Assembly: GCA_021796215.1 (NCBI GenBank)
Contig: JAJYOK010000005.1
Span: 62,001-126,000 of the forward strand
DNA: 64,000 bases
Reading direction: 5' to 3'
DNA from: Bacteroidota bacterium
GTDB lineage: Bacteria; Bacteroidota; Ignavibacteria; UBA10030; UBA8401
The translations under genes and the position numbers were made by a program. Positions 44,780-52,955 of the stretch are shown here, in pieces; position 1 is the first letter of the stretch; each line of letters opens with the position of its first letter. Below the pieces are notes generated by a model that was given only the letters and a program-made list of their open reading frames with translations, made no database searches and had not been told where the DNA came from.

Positions 44780-45283
44780 TCAATTCATGAATAAGTACGG
44801 CTTCCAGCGCTCATCTACGTTGCTCACAAAATGACGGATAAACGTCACATGATTCGGACGAATCGGCTTTCGGATCAATTGCATTGAAGCCTCTTCCGGT
44901 GTGCGGTCGCCTTTTTTGTTATTGCAGTGAACACACGCACATACAAGATTTTCCCATGTCTCCTCTCCGTTTCGTGAACGAGGAATCACATGATCAATCG
45001 TTAACGGCAAATCACCCCTGCCGCAATATTGACAGCGATGTCCATCGCGGCGAAGAATGTTCTTGCGGGAGAGAATGATTTTTTTGTAGGGGACGCGGAT
45101 GTACAATGAAAGGCGCACGACACTGGGGAACGGCATTGTCATCGAAACAGAATGCAGAACTTTACCGTTCGCCGCTTCGATCAATTCAGCCTTTCCAAGA
45201 AAAAGCAAAATAATCGCCTTCTTCACATTACACACGCTCATCGGTTCGTAATTCTGATTGAGCACCAGCACTTTGCTGTTCAA
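44780..45283 (-). CDS. HNH endonuclease family protein
   Basis: The 167-residue protein has an N-terminal half typical of a widespread HNH family (VLVLNQNYEPMSVCNVKKAIILLFLGKAE). Its C-terminal HNH/McrA zinc fold has CQYCGRGDLPLTIDHVIPRSRNG and CVHCNNKKGDRTPEEA, that is, two CxxC pairs and the catalytic His. The biological role of this free-standing family is unknown. The start is taken as TTG at 45283; no good ribosome-binding site is adjacent. A strong AGGAGGTG lies about 48 bases upstream at the end of the NlpC/P60 gene, so the true start is uncertain. Confidence 0.85.
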   Translation of the reverse strand: MNSKVLVLNQNYEPMSVCNVKKAIILLFLGKAELIEAANGKVLHSVSMTMPFPSVVRLSLYIRVPYKKIILSRKNILRRDGHRCQYCGRGDLPLTIDHVIPRSRNGEETWENLVCACVHCNNKKGDRTPEEASMQLIRKPIRPNHVTFIRHFVSNVDERWKPYLFMN

Positions 45284-45336
45284 ACGACCATAATTTCTTT
45301 TTGAATGAAGTTTAGAACTGAAGACGACAACACCTC

Positions 45337-46392
45337 CTATTCTATGATTCTGCGGGCACCAACAAATCTTTGCAGCAAATTATTGTCAAATTGTGAATGT
45401 GAACGATTGAAACTGTTGATCTTTACAAAACCGGAAGAATGAATGAATTCAGCGCCGCCTAATGACATTCCAACGTGCGTAATGCGCTCTGGTTTAGAGC
45501 TGAAGAAAAGTAAATCTCCTTCAGCAAAATTGCCTTTTTCATTTCCGGCATCGCTTCCTGTCAGCCATTGCAATGAAGCATCGCGCGGAATTTCAATGCC
45601 GTTCAGCCGAAACACTGTTTGCGTAAAGCCGGAACAATCGAATCCTTTCACTGAGCGTCCGCCCCACTGATACGAAATTCCAAGAAACATTTTCGCTGTG
45701 GCAACAAGATGAGCGGATAATACGCTGCGCTTGCCGTTCGGAGATATATCCGCTGATGATTGCAGCCAACCGATTCTTCCCTCAGGCAGCGTAACCGATG
45801 TCCACGCTTTCGTTACTGCCTTTACCGGCAAAAAAGTGCCATACAAAAACTCTCGTATCGGCTCTCCGCTTTTCTCCGGTGAATTCAGGAGCGGCGAAAT
45901 AAGAGTACGCGGACTGACTTTCTTTTTCGACTGCCAAATCGCTAATTCTTTTTCATTCACCGGCCACATTTGATTGGTGCTTGTCCAGCCAATATAACCG
46001 TCGTGATGCAGCCGAATACGAAGCCAATCATTTTCTTTCTGTAAAATATCGGCAGATTCACCGAGAAGTATCTGTGTAATCTGTTCGCTTTGATGTGTAT
46101 TACTTTTCATCACGGGCGCTACGCTCACATTACAAAGAACAAACTTCTTTTCACCGATTGCCGCTGAAGGAAGCACTTCCACAGAATAAGAGAACGGCAA
46201 TTGCTCTACGCGATGTTTCAGATACGACTGAATTCCGTTTCCAATGAACGAGCTTGATACTAAAAATGTCACGTGCGGTTTGTTAGAATTATGCTGGAAA
46301 ACGTAATCCAGCACTACAAACCGCTTATCAAGATGAAGTTCACGACTGACAATTTCTACAATTTCAGAGGCAATTTTTTCAGCTTTGAACAA
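45337..46392 (-). CDS. NlpC/P60 (C40) cell-wall peptidase with SH3-like domains
   Basis: The start is TTG at 46392 behind GAGG, since no ATG occurs early in the frame. Residues about 1-85 form a small alpha/beta domain I do not recognise. Two SH3-like segments follow (about 90-145 with LRIRLHHDGYIGWTST, and 165-215 with VTLPEGRIGWLQ). The NlpC/P60 domain (about 225-350) has the catalytic C253 in FDCSGF, H306 in ITHVGM and H318. It cleaves gamma-D-Glu-diaminopimelate bonds in peptidoglycan. There is no obvious signal peptide. The promoter at 46447-46475 fits this gene. Confidence 0.88.
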   Translation of the reverse strand: MFKAEKIASEIVEIVSRELHLDKRFVVLDYVFQHNSNKPHVTFLVSSSFIGNGIQSYLKHRVEQLPFSYSVEVLPSAAIGEKKFVLCNVSVAPVMKSNTHQSEQITQILLGESADILQKENDWLRIRLHHDGYIGWTSTNQMWPVNEKELAIWQSKKKVSPRTLISPLLNSPEKSGEPIREFLYGTFLPVKAVTKAWTSVTLPEGRIGWLQSSADISPNGKRSVLSAHLVATAKMFLGISYQWGGRSVKGFDCSGFTQTVFRLNGIEIPRDASLQWLTGSDAGNEKGNFAEGDLLFFSSKPERITHVGMSLGGAEFIHSSGFVKINSFNRSHSQFDNNLLQRFVGARRIIE

Positions 46393-46446
46393 AATTACCT
46401 CGACCTTTCTGAAAGCACTTCAACTCCTGCCGAGAACAATATGAAA

Positions 46447-46475
46447 AATATAGCATAGTTCAAAGGCATTGTCAA
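46447..46475 (-). promoter_or_regulatory. Sigma-70-like promoter of the NlpC/P60 gene
   Basis: On the minus strand TTGACA (46475-46470), 17 bases, then TATATT (46452-46447). The hexamers and spacing are identical to the promoter at 5031-5059. The gene start lies 55 bases downstream. Confidence 0.65.
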
Positions 46476-46490
46476 GAATCGGAAATTAAA

Positions 46491-46543
46491 GATGGTCTCC
46501 ATTCCCTAAGGGATTCCTTCGGAACTGTGAAATGGAGACCATC
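46491..46543. repeat. Compound palindrome: 31-bp-family arms with mini-hairpins in the loop
   Basis: The outer arms GATGGTCTCCATT and AATGGAGACCATC pair perfectly over 13 bases. Their loop of 27 bases contains CCC-TAA-GGG and TTCC-TTC-GGAA mini-hairpins like those at 4976-5001 and 11788-11814. It begins seven bases beyond the aroC stop and could end aroC transcription, though no long T tract follows. Confidence 0.65.
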
Positions 46544-46550
46544 TTATTTA

Positions 46551-47735
46551 TCAAGCGTTTTTTGCCTTTTTATAACGTTTGGCAATTTCTGACACTGAAT
46601 CACCGCCAAATTTCTCCAAAAACGCATTTGCCAGAACCGGAGCGACAACAGCTTCAGCAATTACGGAGCAGGCCGGCACAGCACAAACGTCTGACCGCTC
46701 GTAGCGCGATTGAATTACCTTTTTCCCATTAAGCTCAACAGAACGAAGCGGTTTTGCCAATGTAGAAATCGGCTTCATTGCTCCCCGTAGCAGGAGCATT
46801 TCCCCATTTGTAACGCCGCCTTCAAGCCCGCCAGCACGATTTGTCGGCCGGACAAGGCTGCCATTTTTATCCAGTAAAATTTCATCATGTACTTCGGAGC
46901 CAAACAGTCGAGCATTTTCAAAAGCGGGACCGATTTCGACTCCTTTCACGGCGTGAATGGAAACAATCGCTTGTGCAAGCTGTCCGTCCAATTTTCTATC
47001 AAATTCAACGTAGCTTCCCAATCCAATTGGAATGCCGGTGACAATGACTTCGAATATTCCGCCAAGTGTATCCCCTTTTTTCTTCGCCGCTTTGATTAAA
47101 TTCATTGCTTTCGTTTCGACTGAAGAATCGAGAATGCGCACAGACGATTTATCCGCTTCCTCAGTAATTTTGTATGCGCCGCACGATGCAGCCGAAAATT
47201 TTTTGATCAATTTCTCAATTGCCGCACGATCTTTTTCAACTGCTGAGCCGATGCTGAGTACATGACTTCCGATAAAAATACCGAACGTCTCCAGAAATTT
47301 ACGCGTGATAGTGCATGAAGCAACGCGCATCGCGGTTTCGCGGGCACTCGCACGATCAATGACATTGCGCATATCATCAAAGCCATACTTGAGTGCGCCG
47401 ACAAGATCGGCATGACCTGGGCGGGGCGTAGTAATTTTCTCAATTCCTTTGCCGGAACCTTCAACCGACATTTTTTCCGTCCAATTCGCCCAATCTTTAT
47501 TTCTCACCACAAGGGCAATCGGCGTGCCCAGCGTTTTGCCAAAACGAACACCGGAAAGAATTTCAACCTTGTCAGATTCTATGCGCATTCTTCCGCCGCG
47601 GCCATAGCCTTGCTGACGGCGCCAGAGTTGATGGTTGATATACTCAGCAGAAATTTCGACTCCGGCAGGCATTCCTTCGATAATGCCAACCAACGCCTGC
47701 CCATGAGATTCTCCAGCGGTGAGGTATCGTATCAC
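46551..47735 (-). CDS. aroC: Chorismate synthase
   Basis: The 394-residue enzyme starts at GTG (MIRYLTAGESHGQALVGIIEGMPAG). It has the family motifs GGRMRIESDKVEILSGVRFGKTLGTPI, RPGHADLVGALKYGFDDMRNVIDRASARETA and GGLEGGVTNGEMLLLRGAMKPI. It converts EPSP to chorismate using reduced FMN in aromatic amino-acid synthesis. No other shikimate genes are in the window. It stands alone between two hairpin elements. Confidence 0.97.
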   Translation of the reverse strand: MIRYLTAGESHGQALVGIIEGMPAGVEISAEYINHQLWRRQQGYGRGGRMRIESDKVEILSGVRFGKTLGTPIALVVRNKDWANWTEKMSVEGSGKGIEKITTPRPGHADLVGALKYGFDDMRNVIDRASARETAMRVASCTITRKFLETFGIFIGSHVLSIGSAVEKDRAAIEKLIKKFSAASCGAYKITEEADKSSVRILDSSVETKAMNLIKAAKKKGDTLGGIFEVIVTGIPIGLGSYVEFDRKLDGQLAQAIVSIHAVKGVEIGPAFENARLFGSEVHDEILLDKNGSLVRPTNRAGGLEGGVTNGEMLLLRGAMKPISTLAKPLRSVELNGKKVIQSRYERSDVCAVPACSVIAEAVVAPVLANAFLEKFGGDSVSEIAKRYKKAKNA

Positions 47736-47766
47736 GCTTTTCTCTTGAATTATGAATAGGGACTTC

Positions 47767-47794
47767 CAGCCGTAGGCTGATCAGCCTTTAGCTG
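47767..47794. repeat. Two tandem 15-base palindromic units upstream of aroC
   Basis: CAGCC-GTA-GGCTG-AT and CAGC-CTTTA-GCTG are adjacent, with a perfect GGCTGATCAGCC across the junction and CCGTA/TACGG outside. It resembles the tandem mini-hairpin style seen at 4958-5001 and lies 32 bases upstream of the aroC GTG. Confidence 0.55.
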
Positions 47795-47813
47795 ATTTCT
47801 ACGGTCAATATAC

Positions 47814-47847
47814 AAAAAAGTCCCTGAATCGCATAGCAGGGACTTTT
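47814..47847 (-). terminator. Intrinsic terminator of htrA
   Basis: AAAAGTCCCTG and CAGGGACTTTT pair perfectly over 11 bases. On the minus strand the stem is followed by further T residues (TTTTTTGTATATTG). It lies about 40 bases after the htrA stop and before aroC. Confidence 0.85.
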
Positions 47848-47886
47848 CGTTAACGCCAATAAAAGGATGCTTCAGTTTTGCACAAA

Positions 47887-49416
47887 TTATTCTTTGGGAA
47901 TCTGCATTGCGACATACACTGCCGAACCATCGCCGCGCTTGACACGCAACATGACGGCGTCGCCCGGTTTTTTTGATCGAATGATTTTGTTAAAACTCGA
48001 AAGAGTCGTGATTGGCTCGCGATCGGCTTCAATAACAATATCGCCCTCGTGCAAAAAACGATTCCATGCTTCCTTATACGGTTTAACATCGGAAACCATC
48101 ACATCACTTTCGACTTTCCGTTCTCTCTTCACTTTCGTATCTGCCTTCTGTACTGAAAAACCAAGCTGGTCAAAGTGAAGAGTTGCAGCCTGCTTCCCAT
48201 CAGTCATTGATTCATCGTCGCCGCTGTCATCGCCTTCATTTGCAGCAACCGTACTGTTGTCAGAGCGTGGTTTAAGTGTCACAACTTTTTCCATTCGTTT
48301 ACCGTCACGCCAGATTTGCAGTGTCACTTTATCACCCGGATGTTTTCCTGCAATCAGCGTTTGCAGTTCATTCGGCGCATTGACCGATTTTTTATCAACA
48401 GAAAAAATAATATCACCGTCTCTTACTCCGGCATCCTGCGCAGCGCTCCCTTCCAACACTTGTTGAACAAGTACGCCTTCCGCTTTATCAAGTCCGTTAG
48501 CTTTTGCAAATGTTTCATCAACGGCACCAATTTGCACACCAATGTAACCGCGATCAACTTTTCCGTGAAGGATCAAATCTTCAGCGACAGTCTTTACCAG
48601 ATTTACCGGAATAGCAAAACCGTATCCTTGATACCGCTGATTGGTTGTTGCAATTGCAGTGTTGATGCCGATTACTTCGCCGTCAATGTTCACTAATGCA
48701 CCGCCGCTGTTCCCCGGATTGATCGCTGCATCTGTTTGAATAAAATTCTCAACGCCGTAACTGTCACCGATAATACCGATATTCCGTCCGATGTATGAAA
48801 TGATTCCGGCAGTAACAGTTGAATTCAATCCCAGCGGATTGCCGATTGCAATTGCCCATTGTCCAACTTGCACATTATCCGAATTGCCAAGCGCGGCAAC
48901 GGGCAAGCCGCTTGCATCTACTTTGACAACGGCAACGTCGGTCAATGGATCCGTGCCGATCAGCTTTGCGGGATAACGGCGTGTATCGTTCAGCACAACT
49001 TCGATACCGTCATCGGCGGCATCCTCAATGACGTGATTGTTGGTAATGATGAATCCGTCCGCTGTGACGATTACGCCCGAACCGGCTCCCTGCGTTTGTT
49101 CTTCCGGTGGTGCATGAAATTTGAAATCGGGAAAGAATTTGAAAAACTCATCCAAATTCTTTGACGGTTTCTTTGCTTTTGTGGTAACAACAATGGAAAC
49201 AACGGACGGCGTGGCAGTCCTGGCAACATTCATGAATGCATCATTCATCGCTTTCAGGCCGGAATTCGCAGTCACCGCAGGATGGTCTGCGCCTAATTTC
49301 ACAGACTTTGTCTGCGCCGCTCCGACACCAACAGCATCGAAATTAATGACCAGCGCAACGGTAAAGACAACGCCGATCAACACAAGAAAAATCAACGCGA
49401 GAATTGATTTCTTCAT
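47887..49416 (-). CDS. HtrA/DegQ-family periplasmic serine protease (Do)
   Basis: The 509-residue protein has an N-terminal membrane anchor or signal (about 4-26) and a trypsin-like domain with H128 in ITNNHVIEDA, D160 in PLTDVAVVKV and S237 in NPGNSGGALV. Two PDZ domains follow (about 285-390, GYIGVQIGAVDETFAKANGL; and about 430-505, GDIVIEADREPITTL). Between them is an acidic linker (NEGDDSGDDESM). It degrades or refolds misfolded envelope proteins. The terminator at 47814-47847 closes it. Confidence 0.95.
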   Translation of the reverse strand: MKKSILALIFLVLIGVVFTVALVINFDAVGVGAAQTKSVKLGADHPAVTANSGLKAMNDAFMNVARTATPSVVSIVVTTKAKKPSKNLDEFFKFFPDFKFHAPPEEQTQGAGSGVIVTADGFIITNNHVIEDAADDGIEVVLNDTRRYPAKLIGTDPLTDVAVVKVDASGLPVAALGNSDNVQVGQWAIAIGNPLGLNSTVTAGIISYIGRNIGIIGDSYGVENFIQTDAAINPGNSGGALVNIDGEVIGINTAIATTNQRYQGYGFAIPVNLVKTVAEDLILHGKVDRGYIGVQIGAVDETFAKANGLDKAEGVLVQQVLEGSAAQDAGVRDGDIIFSVDKKSVNAPNELQTLIAGKHPGDKVTLQIWRDGKRMEKVVTLKPRSDNSTVAANEGDDSGDDESMTDGKQAATLHFDQLGFSVQKADTKVKRERKVESDVMVSDVKPYKEAWNRFLHEGDIVIEADREPITTLSSFNKIIRSKKPGDAVMLRVKRGDGSAVYVAMQIPKE

Positions 49417-49517
49417 ACGTTATATATCTCCTCTTCGATCACAATTGAAAAACGGTTTTCCACAGAAATCTTTGAACAAGATTCAAATGGCTTTTAATCT
49501 TCAACCTAAATCGTTTG

Positions 49518-50285
49518 TTATAAAACATTCAACAACGAAAGAGACCGCAACGTTCGTGCGCCTGCAACATGATACTGCATATATGTTTGCAGTAACGCAA
49601 GAATTTCGTCCTGCTGTTGAAATGTTAGTTCCAAACCCGCGACTGCCTCCATCGGCGCTGAAGCAAAGTGCACGAGCGCGTGCAACACATCATTGGTAAG
49701 CCGGATGCCTGCGCCATCATGTCCTCCAATGCATTTCGAACAGACAACCGAACCGCGTGCAAGAATCACATGAACGAACCGCACGCCGGCATCCTCAAGC
49801 ACATACGTTCCGCATTGCGAGCATGATTCGAAATGCGGAGCGAATCCTAACTGCCGCACCAGCTTCAGTTCGAACGCAAAAAGGATGTTGAGAGCATTCA
49901 ACTTGGAAATTTCCAACGCATGCAAAGCGTCGGTTAACAACGCGAACATGATCTGATTTTCTTCTTCATCGTGCATGACCAGATGCACAAGTTCGACTAA
50001 CGCTAAACCGACCGCAAGTTTATCCGGTACTATTCGGGTTTTGAAGAACGGCTGAACGATTTCACTTTTAGAAAGAAAATGAAGATCACGGTGTTCTTTT
50101 TTATAGATCACAACCGCGGCATGCGTCATCGGTTCGAGCGATGCGCCGAATTTATTTTTCGCCGCACGTGCACCTTTGGCAATGACGCTGATCTTTCCGA
50201 ATTTCTCGGAATACAAGGTAACAATCTTGCTCGTGTCGCGGTACTTCATCGAGCGCAGCACGATCGCATCGGTCGAAACTATCAT
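49518..50285 (-). CDS. recO: DNA repair protein RecO
   Basis: The 255-residue protein has the RecO N-terminal OB-fold (TDAIVLRSMKYRDTSKIVTLYSEKFGKISVIAKGAR, about 4-40). Helical residues follow, then a zinc-finger-like cluster in FESCSQCGTYVL and SVVCSKCIGG. It helps load RecA on single-stranded gaps. Its ATG overlaps the stop of mtnA (ATGA), so it is the last gene of a PfkB-mtnA-recO operon. Confidence 0.93.
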   Translation of the reverse strand: MIVSTDAIVLRSMKYRDTSKIVTLYSEKFGKISVIAKGARAAKNKFGASLEPMTHAAVVIYKKEHRDLHFLSKSEIVQPFFKTRIVPDKLAVGLALVELVHLVMHDEEENQIMFALLTDALHALEISKLNALNILFAFELKLVRQLGFAPHFESCSQCGTYVLEDAGVRFVHVILARGSVVCSKCIGGHDGAGIRLTNDVLHALVHFASAPMEAVAGLELTFQQQDEILALLQTYMQYHVAGARTLRSLSLLNVL

Positions 50286-51361
50286 ACGTTCCCAAGCGGG
50301 TTTTCAATCTGCAAAACGTTTTTCATCATCTCAGAAATCGAAACAACATACGGCGGGCGTACAATCCCGTGTTCAGTGACAATCGCAGAGATAAATTCAT
50401 TCGGTGTTACATCGAATGCCGGATTGAAGACACGAACATCGTACGGTGCGGTACGTTTGCCGAATCCTTCTGTCACTTCATTAGCTTGACGCTCTTCTAT
50501 AGGAATCATTTCTCCGTTCAACAGCGATGAATCAATTGTCGAGGTCGGCGCCGCAACATAAAACGGAACGTCATGTTCCTTTGCAATAATCGCAACGTTA
50601 TATGTGCCGATTTTGTTCGCCGTATCACCGTTCGCTGCAATACGGTCGGCACCGACAACTACGAGGTCAATCTTTTTTCGTTTCATCACGAATGCGGCAG
50701 TGTTATCAGTGATGAGCGTAACATCAATGCCGTGCTTCTGCAATTCCCATGCCGTCAGTCGCGCGCCTTGCAAAAGCGGCCGGGTTTCATCCGCAAACAC
50801 TGAAATATTTTTCCCTTGGGCCGCTGCGGTCGTAATAATCGCTTGTGCAGTCCCTTCACCGCCGGTCGCAAGAGCACCTGTGTTGCAGTGAGTGAGTATT
50901 GCTGCTCGCTGCGGAACCAATTCATTGCCGAAACGCCCGATCGCCGCGCACATTTCTTCATCTTCACGATGAATCGCTTTCGCTTCGAGCAACAAAAGTC
51001 CGACAATTTCGCGCACAGAATATTCCTGGTTTCGATGAAGAACTCCGCGCATTCTTTCTACCGCCCAAAAAAGATTTACCGCGGTCGGACGCGTCGTTTT
51101 AATAAGCGCAGCGGCACGTTCAAAATCTTTCTCTAATCTTCCGCGATCTGATTGCACAGAATTTTTAACGCCTAAAACAATGCCGTACGCAGCAGCAACT
51201 CCGAGCGCAGGCGCACCGCGAATCTTCAGCGAAGTTATTGCTTCAGCAAGAACAGAAAGCTGGTCAGTTTCGACATACACTTCCTCAATGGGAAGTTTTG
51301 TCTGATCAATGAAGCGAACGCCGCTGCCGATCCATTCAATGCTTCGAATCACGATCGTCAA
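50282..51361 (-). CDS. mtnA: S-methyl-5-thioribose-1-phosphate isomerase
   Basis: The 359-residue protein is in the eIF2B-related isomerase family: IEVYVETDQL-type opening, LKIRGAPALGVAAAYGIVLG, RPTAVNLFWAVERM, ILTHCNTGALATGGEGTAQAI with the catalytic Cys, and VVVGADRIAANGDTANKIGTYN with the catalytic Asp. It turns methylthioribose-1-phosphate into methylthioribulose-1-phosphate in methionine salvage, or the 5-deoxyribose analogue. It overlaps both neighbours by ATGA, with a PfkB kinase before it. No other salvage genes are seen in the window. Confidence 0.95.
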   Translation of the reverse strand: MTIVIRSIEWIGSGVRFIDQTKLPIEEVYVETDQLSVLAEAITSLKIRGAPALGVAAAYGIVLGVKNSVQSDRGRLEKDFERAAALIKTTRPTAVNLFWAVERMRGVLHRNQEYSVREIVGLLLLEAKAIHREDEEMCAAIGRFGNELVPQRAAILTHCNTGALATGGEGTAQAIITTAAAQGKNISVFADETRPLLQGARLTAWELQKHGIDVTLITDNTAAFVMKRKKIDLVVVGADRIAANGDTANKIGTYNVAIIAKEHDVPFYVAAPTSTIDSSLLNGEMIPIEERQANEVTEGFGKRTAPYDVRVFNPAFDVTPNEFISAIVTEHGIVRPPYVVSISEMMKNVLQIENPLGNV

Positions 51362-52269
51362 TCCTCGAACCGCGATAAATCTCTGAACGAACGGTACCGA
51401 TCCTGAACTTTCAAATATGTCAGGTCCCGCAAACCATCAACGCCGAATTGCTCCACACAAAATGATGCCATGGCACTGCCGTAAATTACCGCTTTCTTCA
51501 AATTTGCATCGGATAAATCATCGGTCTTTGCAAGCCAGCCGATAAACCCGCCCGCAAATGTATCTCCCGCTCCGGTCGGATCATAGATATTTTCCATCGG
51601 ATACGCCGGCGCAGAAAAAATTGTGTTCTCTGTAACGAGAAGAGCACCATGCTCTCCTTTTTTAATGATCAGAATTTTCGGACCCATACCCATCACTTTC
51701 TTTGCCGCACGAATCAGATTCGGCTCTTGCGTCAACAGCCGCGCTTCAGAATCATTGATAATCAACACATCAATGAGGCGAAGAGTCTTCATCAGTTCGT
51801 CGCGCTTTCCTTCAATCCAGAAATTCATCGTATCCCCGACGATCAATTTCGGCTTTTCAATCTGATCCAGCACTTTGCGCTGAAGTATCGGATCAATATT
51901 GCCAAGGCACACATATTTGCTGTGCTTGTACGCCACCGGGATTTTCGGGTCGAACTTTTCAAATACATTCAAATGTGTGAAGAGCGTGTCCCGCATATTG
52001 AGATCGTAATGATATTTTCCCGCCCAGCGAAATGTTTTTCCTTTGTCAATGGTCTGCAGGCCTTCGAGATCAATCGAGCGCTCTTCTAAAAATTTCATCG
52101 CAGACTGCGGGAAGTCACCGCCGACTACACCCACAAGCTTGACCGGCGCGGCAAAATAACTTGCCGCCACTGAAATATAAACCGCAGATCCGCCCAATGC
52201 TTCTTTTGCTTTGCCAAAAGGCGTCTCGATGGTATCGAGCGCAAGCGAACCGACAACGAGTAAACTCAC
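51358..52269 (-). CDS. PfkB-family sugar/nucleoside kinase
   Basis: The 303-residue kinase starts MSLLVVGSLALDTIETPFGKAKEALGGSAVY. It has the substrate-site GG pair, the VVGGDFP strand, DVLIINDSEARLL, and the anion-hole/catalytic motif DPTGAGDTFAGGFIGWLAK with the base Asp. The substrate of this subgroup (often annotated as sugar kinase; related to archaeal nucleoside kinases) is not certain. The four-base overlap with mtnA suggests a role in handling methylthioribose, 5-deoxyribose or adenosine by-products. It is the first gene of the operon; the AT-rich 190 bases upstream presumably hold its promoter. Confidence 0.88.
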   Translation of the reverse strand: MSLLVVGSLALDTIETPFGKAKEALGGSAVYISVAASYFAAPVKLVGVVGGDFPQSAMKFLEERSIDLEGLQTIDKGKTFRWAGKYHYDLNMRDTLFTHLNVFEKFDPKIPVAYKHSKYVCLGNIDPILQRKVLDQIEKPKLIVGDTMNFWIEGKRDELMKTLRLIDVLIINDSEARLLTQEPNLIRAAKKVMGMGPKILIIKKGEHGALLVTENTIFSAPAYPMENIYDPTGAGDTFAGGFIGWLAKTDDLSDANLKKAVIYGSAMASFCVEQFGVDGLRDLTYLKVQDRYRSFRDLSRFED

Positions 52270-52460
52270 GAATGCTCCTTCTCTATTTTTTTCTTTGATA
52301 CTTGTTGTAGTTATTTAAACTTAACCGGCAAAAAAAATTGAAAAAAATCGAAATCGTAACCTCTAAATCCGAAACAATATATATAAATTCAAGTTTTCAA
52401 AACCAACAGAAATCGTGAATTTGATAAAGGATTTTTTTGAATTATGGAATTGGAATTTGT

Positions 52461-52940
52461 TTAGAATTTCGAGTTTAACGTAATTTCCGTCAGCGCTGCT
52501 GCCTGCTTCCCTTGCACAATATAATCATGAATGATTTGAATTGCTCGTACTTGGCCGGGCCACACAAGCAATTGTTGAGCACGTTCAAAGCTGCACCATT
52601 CAAATTGATAATGTTCTTCAGAAAGCAACGGCTGTGAACCGGGCGGCACCTGCGCCGCAAACACTGCGCTGATGTGAACAATATCCTTCGCGGCATCGAG
52701 AAATGTGTTCATGTACGGCACATTCCAAAATCGCAGAGGAGCAAAGCCGGTTTCTTCTTTCAATTCCCGCAGCGACGCCGCAAGAGCAGTCTCTCCGTCT
52801 TCAATAGAACCGCTGACAAATTGCCAAATATCGGGATACACCGGCTCGGATTGCGAACGCCTCAACATAAGATAGCCCGGCACTCCGTTCGCAACTGAAA
52901 AAACGCACACTTCTACAATGTTGCTTTGAATCGCTGGCAT
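52461..52940 (-). CDS. NUDIX hydrolase
   Basis: The 159-residue protein has a complete Nudix box: GSIEDGETALAASLRELKEETGF (about 43-65, GX5EX7REUXEEXGU pattern). The early VCVFSVANGVPGYLMLRR strand and FVSGSIEDGE resemble dihydroneopterin-triphosphate pyrophosphatase (NudB-type) proteins, but substrate specificity cannot be read from sequence. It lies 15 bases after the NAD-epimerase stop on the same strand. Confidence 0.9.
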   Translation of the reverse strand: MPAIQSNIVEVCVFSVANGVPGYLMLRRSQSEPVYPDIWQFVSGSIEDGETALAASLRELKEETGFAPLRFWNVPYMNTFLDAAKDIVHISAVFAAQVPPGSQPLLSEEHYQFEWCSFERAQQLLVWPGQVRAIQIIHDYIVQGKQAAALTEITLNSKF

Positions 52941-52955
52941 TTTATAGTTTCGGGT

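Noticed and set aside
45283-45335. Short leader peptide before the HNH gene behind a strong AGGAGGTG
   Set aside because: Possible start codons are too close to the Shine-Dalgarno, and no conserved feature supports a peptide.
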